NCBI RefSeq assembly: GCF_902499335.1
Contig: NZ_CABVQK010000023.1
Location: 1 to 64,000, forward strand
Length of the DNA: 64,000 nucleotides
From: Burkholderia lata
Lineage (GTDB): Bacteria > Pseudomonadota > Gammaproteobacteria > Burkholderiales > Burkholderiaceae
Reading direction: 5' to 3'
Shown: positions 1 through 8,200 of the stretch, one piece after another
How positions within the stretch are numbered: the stretch's first letter is position 1
Layout: every line of letters begins with the position of its first letter
Notes under the pieces: generated by a model
Told to the model about the DNA's origin: nothing
The model's input: the letters and a program-made list of their open reading frames with translations, nothing else
Databases searched by the model: none
Made by a program: the position numbers and the translations under genes

Positions 1-2230
1 AATCGGCAGCATGATTGCCTCGGCCGCTCCACTTAAAAATCTCAGAAAACTGTCCGAACGAGTGAGGCCACCTCTGAACGGCCAGGTAATCTCCAGATCG
101 ATAAGTCATCGCTTTCGGAAGTTTCAATTCAATGTGCTTTTTAGAGCGGCTGCCAGCGACGCTAATGTCGACCAGCTCTCTATTGTCGACGATGGACGCA
201 TGCGCCATGTCGCCCAAATTAAGCACCTTTTCACGGGAACTCCCGGCGAAGCTTACTTTCAATGCGACATCGTCATGTTGACTGACCGAGACTTCCTTCC
301 CGGCGCTAATTGCAAAGCGATTCCACATTTCGGTGTACCAACAGTCAAATTCACCAAAGAAGTCGCCACCGGAGTCGAGTTCGCCTCTGAAGTGCACTCG
401 CGTAGCACCGGCCTTCTCGAGCGCTTCATCGACGCGCTTGGGAATCGCCTGGTACGTCCGCGCCCATTGTTTGTTGCCGCACCCAAGAACCGAAAAATGA
501 ACGCCGTCCAGCGCACCCTCGTCCAGTGCTTCGACATACGGGACGAATGATTTTGCGTTGTCCGGAGGCTGTCCTTCGTAGGAGGCCGTGACGATCACGA
601 TTGCGGGATATCCGCCGAGTTTTCCTGCGAAGTCGTCGAGGGGCGCGCACGTGGCGTGAAATCCGTGACGACTCGCGTCCCCTGCAATGCGTCGTGCAAA
701 GGATTCGGCGGAGCCTGTATTTCCCCCAAAGAGGACGAGCAGATTCGACACATCTTCGCCGGTAGGGATCGACTGAACCGGAGCGACGCTGGGGCTTTGA
801 GCGTGCGAGCGGGTGCGAAGGGCCGTATCGGGCACTTTAAGCGCACCTCGGGCTCGCGGTTTCACGTTCACCCGGAAACCGGCTGGCTTCAGCGTCAGCG
901 TTTCGGCGACGTCCAGCTCGTAGTCCGGATCGGCGAAAGAGAAATCGAATCGCTGAAGCAGCATGATCAGAACGAGATGGGCTTCCTGCATGGCAAAAGG
1001 ACGGCCGATACAGGCACGTGCACCATTGCCGAAGGGTTTCCATGAATTGGGCGGGAGTTGCTCCGCATTCTCCGGGGCAAATCGCTCCGGACGAAACGCC
1101 TCGACGTCCTCGCCCCAGACGCTCACATCCCGATGCAACATGGGCGTCAGGATCATGATGATGTCGTCGGGAGAAACGGCGTATTTCCCGCCGAACGTGG
1201 TGTCGGCGAGCGGTTTCACGGCGAATCCCGGCGCCGTCGGCCAGATTCGCAACGTCTCCATGAGGATTTGTTCGACGTAGCGAAGTCGTGCGAGATGCTC
1301 GATCCGTGGTGTCTCGCTGCCAACGACCTCGTCGACCATGTCCCGTGCTTTTTGCAGGATGTCCGGGTTTTTGAGGAGGAAATAGGTGGCAAAGGACAGG
1401 AGCCCGCTTGTCGTTTCATGTCCTGCGATGAGAAACGTGATCATCTGAAAGACGATGTTCTCATCATCAAGCTTCTCGCCGGTCACCGGATCGATGCCGT
1501 TCAGCATGCGGTCAAGCAGGTCCATCGACTCTTCGCTGTCGTGCGGGTTCTTCCGCCGGTCTTCGATCATTTTGGTCGCAAGCGATCGCATGACTTCGAT
1601 GTCCGCGTCGAACTTTCGACTGCGATTGACCATCAACTTCGAAACGAGTTTCGGTCGCAACTCGCGCTTTCCCGCCTCGCTGAGGGTGTTGACCATGGCA
1701 TCGACAAACGGATGCTGGTCTTCGCGGTAGAAGCTGTTGAAACGACAATCAAACGCACAAAGGGCAATCGTGTCGAGCGTCAGTCGAGTCATGTGATCGG
1801 ACACATCGACCGGCGTCTCCGGGCCGAACCGCTCCCAATGGAGAAACATCTGGTCGGCGATGTCGACCATCTTGTCGAACATCGACCAGATACTGAGCGG
1901 GCCGAACGCCTGCATCAGCACACGATGTGCTTTGGCCCAGTTCGGTTCGTCACCGAATGCCGTAAATAGCCCGTCCCCGATCGCGGGTCTGAGTTCGAGC
2001 AGCGACTGGTGTACACACTTCTGAAATCGGCTTTCGTCACACGCTTCATTCACAAGTGTTTGCCCGCTGACAACGTAGTAACCTTGCCCGAACACCTCGA
2101 ACCAATAGACCGGCCCGTAAGTGCGCGCGAGATCCATCATCTTTGCGAGTGGAGATGGCCCGAGGACCTCCATCAGGTGACCGATGACGGGTTTCAGGGG
2201 CGGCTGGGGGACGAGGGATGAGGATTTCAT
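1..2230 (-). CDS. CYP102-family bifunctional cytochrome P450/NADPH-P450 reductase (partial, C-terminus off the left edge)
   Basis: Self-sufficient fatty-acid-type monooxygenase resembling P450 BM3. The reading frame starts at the ATG at 2230-2228 and stays open to the left edge (about 743 codons), so the rest of the FAD/NADPH domain lies outside. The haem domain shows the N-terminal EACDESRF and MTRLTLDTI motifs, the I-helix AGHETTSGLL, an ETLR (ExxR) pair and the haem loop FGNGARACIG with Cys at about residue 407. An FMN flavodoxin-like domain follows (LLVLFGGNTGSAESFARRIA, then VTASYEGQPPDNAKSF), then the start of the FAD domain (LPKAMTYRSGDYLAVQ). BM3 enzymes hydroxylate medium and long fatty acids subterminally in the cytoplasm; the substrate here is inferred from family only. 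It is divergent from a TetR gene, the usual BM3R1-type arrangement. Family call very sure. Confidence 0.95.
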   Translation of the reverse strand, partial: MKSSSLVPQPPLKPVIGHLMEVLGPSPLAKMMDLARTYGPVYWFEVFGQGYYVVSGQTLVNEACDESRFQKCVHQSLLELRPAIGDGLFTAFGDEPNWAKAHRVLMQAFGPLSIWSMFDKMVDIADQMFLHWERFGPETPVDVSDHMTRLTLDTIALCAFDCRFNSFYREDQHPFVDAMVNTLSEAGKRELRPKLVSKLMVNRSRKFDADIEVMRSLATKMIEDRRKNPHDSEESMDLLDRMLNGIDPVTGEKLDDENIVFQMITFLIAGHETTSGLLSFATYFLLKNPDILQKARDMVDEVVGSETPRIEHLARLRYVEQILMETLRIWPTAPGFAVKPLADTTFGGKYAVSPDDIIMILTPMLHRDVSVWGEDVEAFRPERFAPENAEQLPPNSWKPFGNGARACIGRPFAMQEAHLVLIMLLQRFDFSFADPDYELDVAETLTLKPAGFRVNVKPRARGALKVPDTALRTRSHAQSPSVAPVQSIPTGEDVSNLLVLFGGNTGSAESFARRIAGDASRHGFHATCAPLDDFAGKLGGYPAIVIVTASYEGQPPDNAKSFVPYVEALDEGALDGVHFSVLGCGNKQWARTYQAIPKRVDEALEKAGATRVHFRGELDSGGDFFGEFDCWYTEMWNRFAISAGKEVSVSQHDDVALKVSFAGSSREKVLNLGDMAHASIVDNRELVDISVAGSRSKKHIELKLPKAMTYRSGDYLAVQRWPHSFGQFSEIFKWSGRGNHAAD

Positions 2231-2272
2231 TTCAATAGCCTTTCAGAGGTGTGTCGGCGCATCGCATCTCAA

Positions 2273-2296
2273 TCTATTGAACGAATGTAAAATAGA
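2273..2296. promoter_or_regulatory. Candidate TetR operator between the P450 and tetR genes
   Basis: A 24-bp imperfect palindrome with arms TCTATT and AATAGA and an inner AC/GT pair lies in the 91-bp gap between the divergent starts at 2230 and 2322. CYP102 genes are classically controlled by a TetR repressor binding such a palindrome. Assignment as the operator is inference. Confidence 0.45.
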
Positions 2297-2321
2297 CAAA
2301 ACCACGTGTCCAGAGCTTTTT

Positions 2322-2951
2322 ATGCCACCTGATGTAAGCCCTAATACCGCCGATCCTCGCTTTCAACGGAGTTACGACGCGCTCGTTCGCGCCGTGACCG
2401 AACTGCTCGACGACGCGCCGCTGAACACACTCAGCATTGCTCAATTGGTGCAGCGCGCGGGCGTCGCGCGTCCGACGTTCTATCAGCACTTTCCCGATCT
2501 TCACGCCGCCGCTCAGCGGGCGGCGCTGGTGAGACTCGACAATGCGTTCGCGTTCGTCGAGGAGCAGGGCAAACTGCTGAACCAGCCGAACGACGCCTTC
2601 ATCAAGTCAATGGAAATGGAAACCGCGCTGATTCTCGAGCATCTGCATGCGCATCAGTCTTTCTATCTGACCGTATTCAACGACGCGGCGACATCGGCGT
2701 TTTTTGATGAACTGGTGACGTTCGTCGCCGGCCGCATCCTTCCGCCCTATGAAGGTGTTCGCACGGAAGCAGAACAGGATTGCCTGACGGTGCTTGGCGG
2801 GGGATTGGTCTGGACGGCGGTGCACTGGCTTCGCCAGGGCGCCACGCGCGAGACCCCGGAGGAAATGGCGAAGCGAATGGCTACGACTGCGGTAACGATC
2901 CTCGATGCGTTCGGTCTTACGCTCGGGTTCTCGCAGGCGGATTCAGCGTAG
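2322..2951 (+). CDS. TetR-family transcriptional regulator, BM3R1-like
   Basis: Predicted 209-aa repressor. The frame is open from 2184, but the ATG at 2322 (MPPDVSPN) is preferred because it places the helix-turn-helix near the N-terminus and leaves room for a divergent promoter. The HTH is visible as LNTLSIAQLVQRAGVARPTF followed by YQHFPDL, typical of TetR. The C-terminal half is a variable helical ligand domain. Divergence from the CYP102-like gene suggests autoregulation and control of the P450, with a fatty acid or similar lipid as inducer; that is inference from the Bacillus BM3R1 system. Confidence 0.85.
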   Translation: MPPDVSPNTADPRFQRSYDALVRAVTELLDDAPLNTLSIAQLVQRAGVARPTFYQHFPDLHAAAQRAALVRLDNAFAFVEEQGKLLNQPNDAFIKSMEMETALILEHLHAHQSFYLTVFNDAATSAFFDELVTFVAGRILPPYEGVRTEAEQDCLTVLGGGLVWTAVHWLRQGATRETPEEMAKRMATTAVTILDAFGLTLGFSQADSA

Positions 2952-3427
2952 CGCGAGGCGGTGCACGGGAAGCGGGCAGGTTGATCGACATGCGCCGCTC
3001 AGGTGCTGAATCGACTTGCACGCGAACTCACTGCCCAGGAATGGCATCTTCAGTCGTATCACCGACCGACAGATATTGATCGATGCGGATGATCGCGAGG
3101 CTCGGTCGGTGTGATCTTCACTTTGAAAAATAGTTTGTACTACTTGTTGTGTATACGTTGGCTGCGATGGCTTATCGCACTGCTTCTACATATTCAGAAA
3201 ACGAAATGCGGCAGGGAACGCTAGCGCAGCATGCCGTGCCATCGCACCCATTCCCACCAGCGATCACCGATCCCCGCTTCATCGCTTCCGCCTTTTGAGC
3301 GTATGTCGTGTTGGCGCCGACTGATAAAATCGCCTCCAAGGGCCGGATCGGAGGGCCATGCCAGTATTGACTCCCGGCACGCGCGCCAGCCAAAGTTAAA
3401 TCAATTGTGACGTCCGGGGTGTTCCGT
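2952..3427. other. Intergenic stretch without a credible gene
   Basis: No frame here has convincing coding character. A short AT-rich patch lies around 3115-3160. The segment ends at the left inverted repeat of the insertion sequence. Confidence 0.6.
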
Positions 3428-3449
3428 CAGGGCAATCGCACGAAGGGGC
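3428..3449 (+). repeat. Left terminal inverted repeat of the ISAs1-family element
   Basis: 22 bp, an exact reverse complement of 4444-4465. Confidence 0.92.
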
Positions 3450-4362
3450 TTACCAGCCAAGGAGTTGGGCGCGATAGTTATCGCTGGTCGCGGCCTTGAG
3501 CCAGCGGATTTTGAGCCCCGCTTTGGTTTGCGTATCCTTGCGCAGCAGGTTCATCGTGATGCGACGCAGAATGGCAAAGTTCTGTGCCGCATGTTCGAGC
3601 CGCACCCTGCATTGATCTTCGCCGAACGCCACGTCGAGCACCCAGTGCATCGAGTTCTCGATCCGCCAGTGCGAGCGCACGGAATGTGCAATGCGCGTTG
3701 CATCGGGGGGCAGGCTGCTCACGTAATATCGACGCTCAACCGTCACCGTGTCGCCGATCTCGCGCGTGGCCTAGACCATCGCGATCGATCGCATGCCCGA
3801 CCAGAGGGCGGCCGTGCGCCATGTGTTCATCACGTCACTGACCAGGCAACGACGTGTTTCGATCCGACCATGATCCTTCTCGACGTCCCGATATTCGCTC
3901 GAACAGTCCCGTCGATCAGCGGGATGGAGGCGATCGATGGCTTCAAGCGTCGAGCGAATTTCCACCGGCAGCGTCGGCTGGTTCTCTTTGACCGCCAACA
4001 CATAATCGGCACCATTCGCGACCAGTTGCCGTCGATCGCAATGACCTCGCCGGACAAGGTTGGAAACGCGCGGCTCAATCAGCGCGTGAAGCACGCCTCG
4101 AACTGACGCGGGTCGAGGGCAGCGAACACCTGGCCAAACGTGTCGTGAGACGGGATGCCGTTGCGCAGCCTCACGTAGCCGCGCAGCCACTCTAGTGTCT
4201 CTTCCCCCAGATCTGAATGGCCACCCAGCTATCCGCTCCCGATAGAATCGCGCACAGCGCCACGACCAGCATCTCTGACAAGTCGTGGGCGGGCGTTCGG
4301 CTTTGCGGGTCACGTAACTCGCCGAACGCGTCTTCGATGCTCAGGGCTTGCGTTTCCTCCAT
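3450..4362 (-). pseudogene. ISAs1-family transposase, frameshifted, internally deleted and with a nonsense codon
   Basis: Remnant of a DDE transposase. The N-terminus MEETQALSIEDAFGELRDPQ starts at 4362 and runs through SGADSWVAIQIWG to a frame break near 4200. The DTFG-type motif and GEVIAIDG (around the first catalytic Asp) are readable in a second frame (SRAFPTLSGEVIAIDG, near 4030-4078). They are followed directly by GADYVLAVKENQP in a third register, so the roughly 60 residues normally between them are missing. A TAG at 3771-3773 interrupts the C-terminal part after SIAMV; the same frame resumes with TVERRYYVSSLPPD and continues to the stop at 3450 (SHWRIENSMHWVLDVAFGED is intact). The protein cannot be active, though its perfect ends could be mobilised in trans. 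Confidence 0.88.
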
Positions 4363-4443
4363 CCGATGCCTCCGCAAAAGATAGTAGTAAACGCTTGATT
4401 CGCTTCGGTTTACAAACCCGTCTGTAACTCCTTGATTGTTAAC

Positions 4444-4465
4444 GCCCCTTCGTGCGATTGCCCTG
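4444..4465 (-). repeat. Right terminal inverted repeat of the ISAs1-family element
   Basis: 22 bp, an exact reverse complement of 3428-3449. It lies about 80 bp upstream of the transposase start. Confidence 0.92.
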
Positions 4466-4562
4466 GCCACCATGCGGATAAACCGCCAACGGTCGATTTT
4501 CCTGAAACGTTAGGATTCCGTGGATATTAACCGTCCACTTGTTCCACACACGGAGATCCCTG

Positions 4563-4823
4563 ATGAAAAAGCACTTTGCAGTTGCAGCATTGGTCGGCCT
4601 GTTTTCGCTCGCGGCGTTCGCACAAGCGTCGAATCCCCAGGTGGCGCCCGCACAAGGTGGCGCGGCAACGCCCGCACCGATGGCGCAGACTCCTGCAACG
4701 GCGCAGATGAGCCAGCCGGCTGACAAGGCCGCGCCGGCAAAGCGCAAGCATCACCGCCATCACCGCCATCACCGCCACCATCACAAGGCGGCAGTGAACG
4801 CCGCAAGCAACGCCGGCGCGTAA
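4563..4823 (+). CDS. Small secreted histidine-rich protein
   Basis: 86-aa predicted protein starting at the ATG at 4563 (MKKHFAVAALVGLFSLAAFA), which gives a clean Sec signal peptide with an AFA-type cleavage site. An in-frame ATG at 4539 would precede the signal. The mature part is Ala/Pro/Gln-rich and carries a basic His-rich block (KRKHHRHHRHHRHHHK), suggesting metal binding in the periplasm. This is an observation of composition, not a recognised family. GGAGATCC lies just before the start. The gene stands alone between the insertion sequence and the Rhs-type locus, with no partner for a copper or nickel system nearby. Confidence 0.7.
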   Translation: MKKHFAVAALVGLFSLAAFAQASNPQVAPAQGGAATPAPMAQTPATAQMSQPADKAAPAKRKHHRHHRHHRHHHKAAVNAASNAGA

Positions 4824-5056
4824 TAAGCCCGAAGGGAGCGGCGAGGCACTGCCTTTAGCGAACCACGTCGCACCGCTCCTTTCAACTCTGCACATAAAGC
4901 GCGGCGGCGGTGGTAACGCATCCGCAGGAATCGACACGAGTGACGCGTTCGGCCAGCGCTGGGTCGATGGAATGACGGTCGGCACGCTCGAGGTCTTGTG
5001 GCACCCGCTCAGGCACGCGTGGCACGGCACGACATTGATCTTCGTGTCACAGAGGT

Positions 5057-5110
5057 ATGAACAAGGTTCGTGATTATGCTCTGCAGTGCATAATCACGAA
5101 CCTTGTTCAT
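5057..5110. repeat. Near-perfect 54-bp palindrome
   Basis: Two 23-bp arms (ATGAACAAGGTTCGTGATTA plus TGC, and its exact reverse complement) flank the 8 bp TCTGCAGT, itself palindromic except for a T/T pair. The whole is symmetrical with one mismatched pair and essentially no loop. It has no T-tract on either side, so it is not a standard terminator. It could be two abutted terminal repeats, a cruciform-forming site or a recombination scar; no function is assigned. Confidence 0.85.
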
Positions 5111-5156
5111 TCCCCCACAATGATCCACTTGGATGACTTGCACGTCGTCGTCCCGT

Positions 5157-5207
5157 AGCAAGTTGGCGCTGACCTTTAACCGGCCTCAGCACACGAAATT
5201 CCTGACA
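5157..5207. other. Possible terminus of an IS21-family element
   Basis: On the minus strand this reads TGTCAGGAATTTCGTGTGCT and then GAGGCCGGTTAAAGGTCAGC. It begins with TG and carries a GGTTAAAGGTCAGC-like internal motif reminiscent of IS21-family ends. No IstA or IstB gene is present, so it would be a solo end. Weakly supported resemblance. Confidence 0.3.
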
Positions 5208-5248
5208 CGTCCCGACCCGCCTGCGAAGCCACGCCGCCGGACGCATGC

Positions 5249-8200
5249 TCAACTGTCTGAAGCGCCACCTAGGCTGCGTGGATCAATATGAACGATCCAC
5301 CGCGGACCGGTCTGAAGCTCCACCCAGGTGGCGTCGATCGCCGTGTATGCTACGCCGCTGATCCCGACCAGCGCGTACTTCGACTGCTTGGCAGTGTGGA
5401 TCATTCGATTCAGAACCGTTCCGAGTCTGACCACGTTCCCTTGGCTGGCGCCGGCAGGCGGCACGCGCGCCCCCACGCCGCGCAGGTGAGCGACGCCGGC
5501 GGTCAGCGTCCCGGTAAGCAGGCCGGAGAGGATCGTGTTGCGCAGCTGTGCACCGCTGATCCCCTGATGGTCGATCGCGGCAGAGGCGACTTCCGCCCCG
5601 GCGACATTAGCCCCCGCGTTCACGGCCGCTCCCGCGATCACCTTGATGACCCAGTTGTCGGTCAGGGCGGGTGTGATCGGGGCGAGGAATCCACTGATCC
5701 ATCCCGACACGGAGCCAGAAGCTGCGCCCAGCGACATGGCATGCGACAGGCCGCTCCAATTCCACGAACGAGTGTGCGTGTTCAGATACCCCAGGCCGGA
5801 ACTGCCTGCGCCGGTCGCCGCGCCGCTCAGGGCCCCCCCGGTGGCTTTGATCGCCATGCGGCTGGCCACGGCCCTGCCGCTTTGGCGCTCGGCCGCGGAG
5901 GCGGCCTGCTGGCCCGCGAGATCGGCGTCGCTGGCGATACCCGCATCCAGGTCAGCGGCGACCTCGTCAGACACCCCGCCCGTCACCAGCGAGCCGGCCA
6001 CCCCCAATGCTGTCAATACGCCCATGCCCAGATACGCGCCGAACAGGCTCCAACTGAAATGCCCCGTCGGGTCGATGTGATTCGGCGGGCCGTTGAGTTC
6101 GAAGGCAAAGCGGTTCCACGCATCGGCGCGCTCCGGGCTGCGGGAGCCAAGCCTCGCATCCGGGGTGAGGAACCGGCCTGTCGCGGGAGCATAGCAACGG
6201 GCGCCGAAGTCATACAGGCCGGTCTTCGCGTCCCATGTCTTGCCTTCGTAGCGCGCCGGCCCGGCCCTCTGGGCGCGGATCGCCTCGGGCAGACCAAAGC
6301 CGTCGAAGGCGGTGACCTCGACCAGGGCTCCATCCTCAGCAAAGACATGCGTGATGTTACCTTTGCGGTCGCGGCGGAAATACCGGCGCTGGGTCGCCGA
6401 TCCGGCCGTCTCGATCGACGCGGCCTGTCCCAGCCTGTCGATCAGCAATTTCACCACACGGGAGCCGCCGTCGGTGCCGACCTGCTCCTGGTAGACCGGA
6501 CCCAGGTAGTAGATCGTGCTGCCGTCCTCCCGCACTTCCCTCAGGCGCTGCCCGAGTTCATCGGACCAGATGCGCCGCAACACCGTCTCGGCCTGCGTCA
6601 CACTCGCCAGCCGCCCCAGGCCGTCGTAGCCGAACCGGAGCGAGTCGCCGCGAGATTCGTGGCTCGCCGTGCGCCCGCAGGCATCCTGCGTGGCGCGGTA
6701 GATCACGTCCTCGCCCTTGAGGATCGTGCGGGGAAAGTGGCCGCTGTAGTCGGAATAGCGGTTGCCGTCCTTGGAGAGCAGGTTGCCGCCGGGCCCGTAG
6801 ACGTAGCGGCCATTGCCGTCCGGGAACCCGGGAACCTCGGCCGACACCAGCCGCTTGTCCACGTAGGTGAACGACTCGGTGCGGCGTGCGATGTGCTCGA
6901 CCTCGCAGGTCAACTGGCCGAGCAGGTCGTAGTCCAACGAGAAATCCAGCCGCGCGACGCCGTCCTGGCCGGCGACCGTCTCGCCGTAACGGAGACCTAG
7001 AGGGCTGTAGCTGTACTCGATGCCGAGTTGGCCGCCCAGTTCCACCCGTCCCGGGTTCCCCATGGGCGTGGCCCGCTCCAGCGGATAGACGATCGACACG
7101 CCATCCAGGTCCTGCCGCGTCATCAGTCCGTCGCGATATTGCCGGATCAGCCGGGTGCCGTCCGGATAGCACTGCGACGTCACCCTGCCGAGCGGGTCGA
7201 ATTCCGTCGTTGTGACGAAGGGAGCACGTGCGCCGGCGATCGCCAACGTCTCCTGATACGCTTTGCCATAGCAATCGTAGGCAAAGCGTCGCGACAGTTC
7301 CAAGGTGTCGTCCGCCGCAATGATGGTCACGGCACACAGCGCGCCATTGCCGTTGACGCCCTCGTCGTAGGCCTGCCTGAACACCCGTCCGTCAGCCATG
7401 CGGCGGCGGATCACGCGACCCAGCGCATCGTATTCGTAGCGGTCGATGCCACCCGCCGCATCGGTGATGGACGCCAGCAGACCCGTGTCGGCATCGTAGC
7501 GGTAACTCAGTGCATCGCCACGCGCCGTCGTGTTCTGGTCAGGGTTGTCATAGCGTGTCTTGCGGTCCAGCGCGTCGTAGGCGATGGTGTTGACCACGCC
7601 GGCGGCGTCCGTGGACCGCAGCATGCGGCCCAGCGCATCGTAATCGAAACGAGTTTCGTCCTGTCCTCGCGGATCCGACGCGACGCTCACCCGCAGGTCA
7701 CCGTGGAAGAGGTGCGCGGTTGTCTGCCGAGCGTACGCCTCCGGCGCGCCGAAGGCCTCCGTAACCGTCTCGCGCTGGCCGGCATGGTATTCCCAGGCGC
7801 ACACGGCCGAACGCTCGCCGGCCGATCCGGCGGGCACGACCAGCCGGATCGGCCGGCCCTGTATGTCGTATTGGCAGGTCATCTCCTGTGGCGCGGTCGG
7901 CCTGGACAAATCCGGCGCGAAGAACGGCACGCTGCGCGTGCGCGGCTTGCCGCAATCGGCATAAGTCGTCAGGACCGCTACGTTGCCCTGCGTGCCGTCG
8001 CGTTGCGTCGCCGTGAGGGTGATTCGAGCCAGTCCGTCGATATAGCGGCGTTCCCAGCTCGTCGCGCGCGCGGTGCTATCCGCGAACGATTGCAGGACGT
8101 TGCGCTGCGTATACAGGCCGATCACGCCGTCATCCAGATAGTCCCGTGACTCCAGGGTCAGCACGACCGCTTCGCGAAAATCCAGCGCGCCGGTGACCAG

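Larger units (their letters stand above)
3428..4465 (-). mobile_element. ISAs1-family insertion sequence, internally deleted (1038 bp)
   Basis: The element is bounded by perfect 22-bp inverted repeats (CAGGGCAATCGCACGAAGGG is their first 20 bases) at 3428-3449 and 4444-4465. It contains the broken ISAs1/H-repeat type transposase on the minus strand. At 1038 bp it is shorter than usual for the family (about 1.2 kb), in line with the missing middle of the transposase. The 10 bp on each side (GGTGTTCCGT and GCCACCATGC) do not match, so no target duplication is seen. Confidence 0.9.
4824..5248. other. Intergenic stretch holding a 54-bp palindrome and a possible IS end
   Basis: No gene is seen. 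Just after the His-rich gene, GGAGCGG (about 4845) and CCGCTCC (about 4893) could pair around a long loop followed by TTTC, a weak terminator candidate. The stretch then contains the palindrome and the IS21-like end listed separately. Confidence 0.5.

Noticed and set aside
1058..1969. A 303-codon plus-strand frame in the P450 region
   Set aside because: Antisense to the intact CYP102-like frame, which carries all P450 motifs.
5249..5300. An immunity gene for the Rhs-type toxin downstream of its 3' end
   Set aside because: No open frame with start and coding character lies between the stop at 5249 and the His-rich gene on the minus strand.
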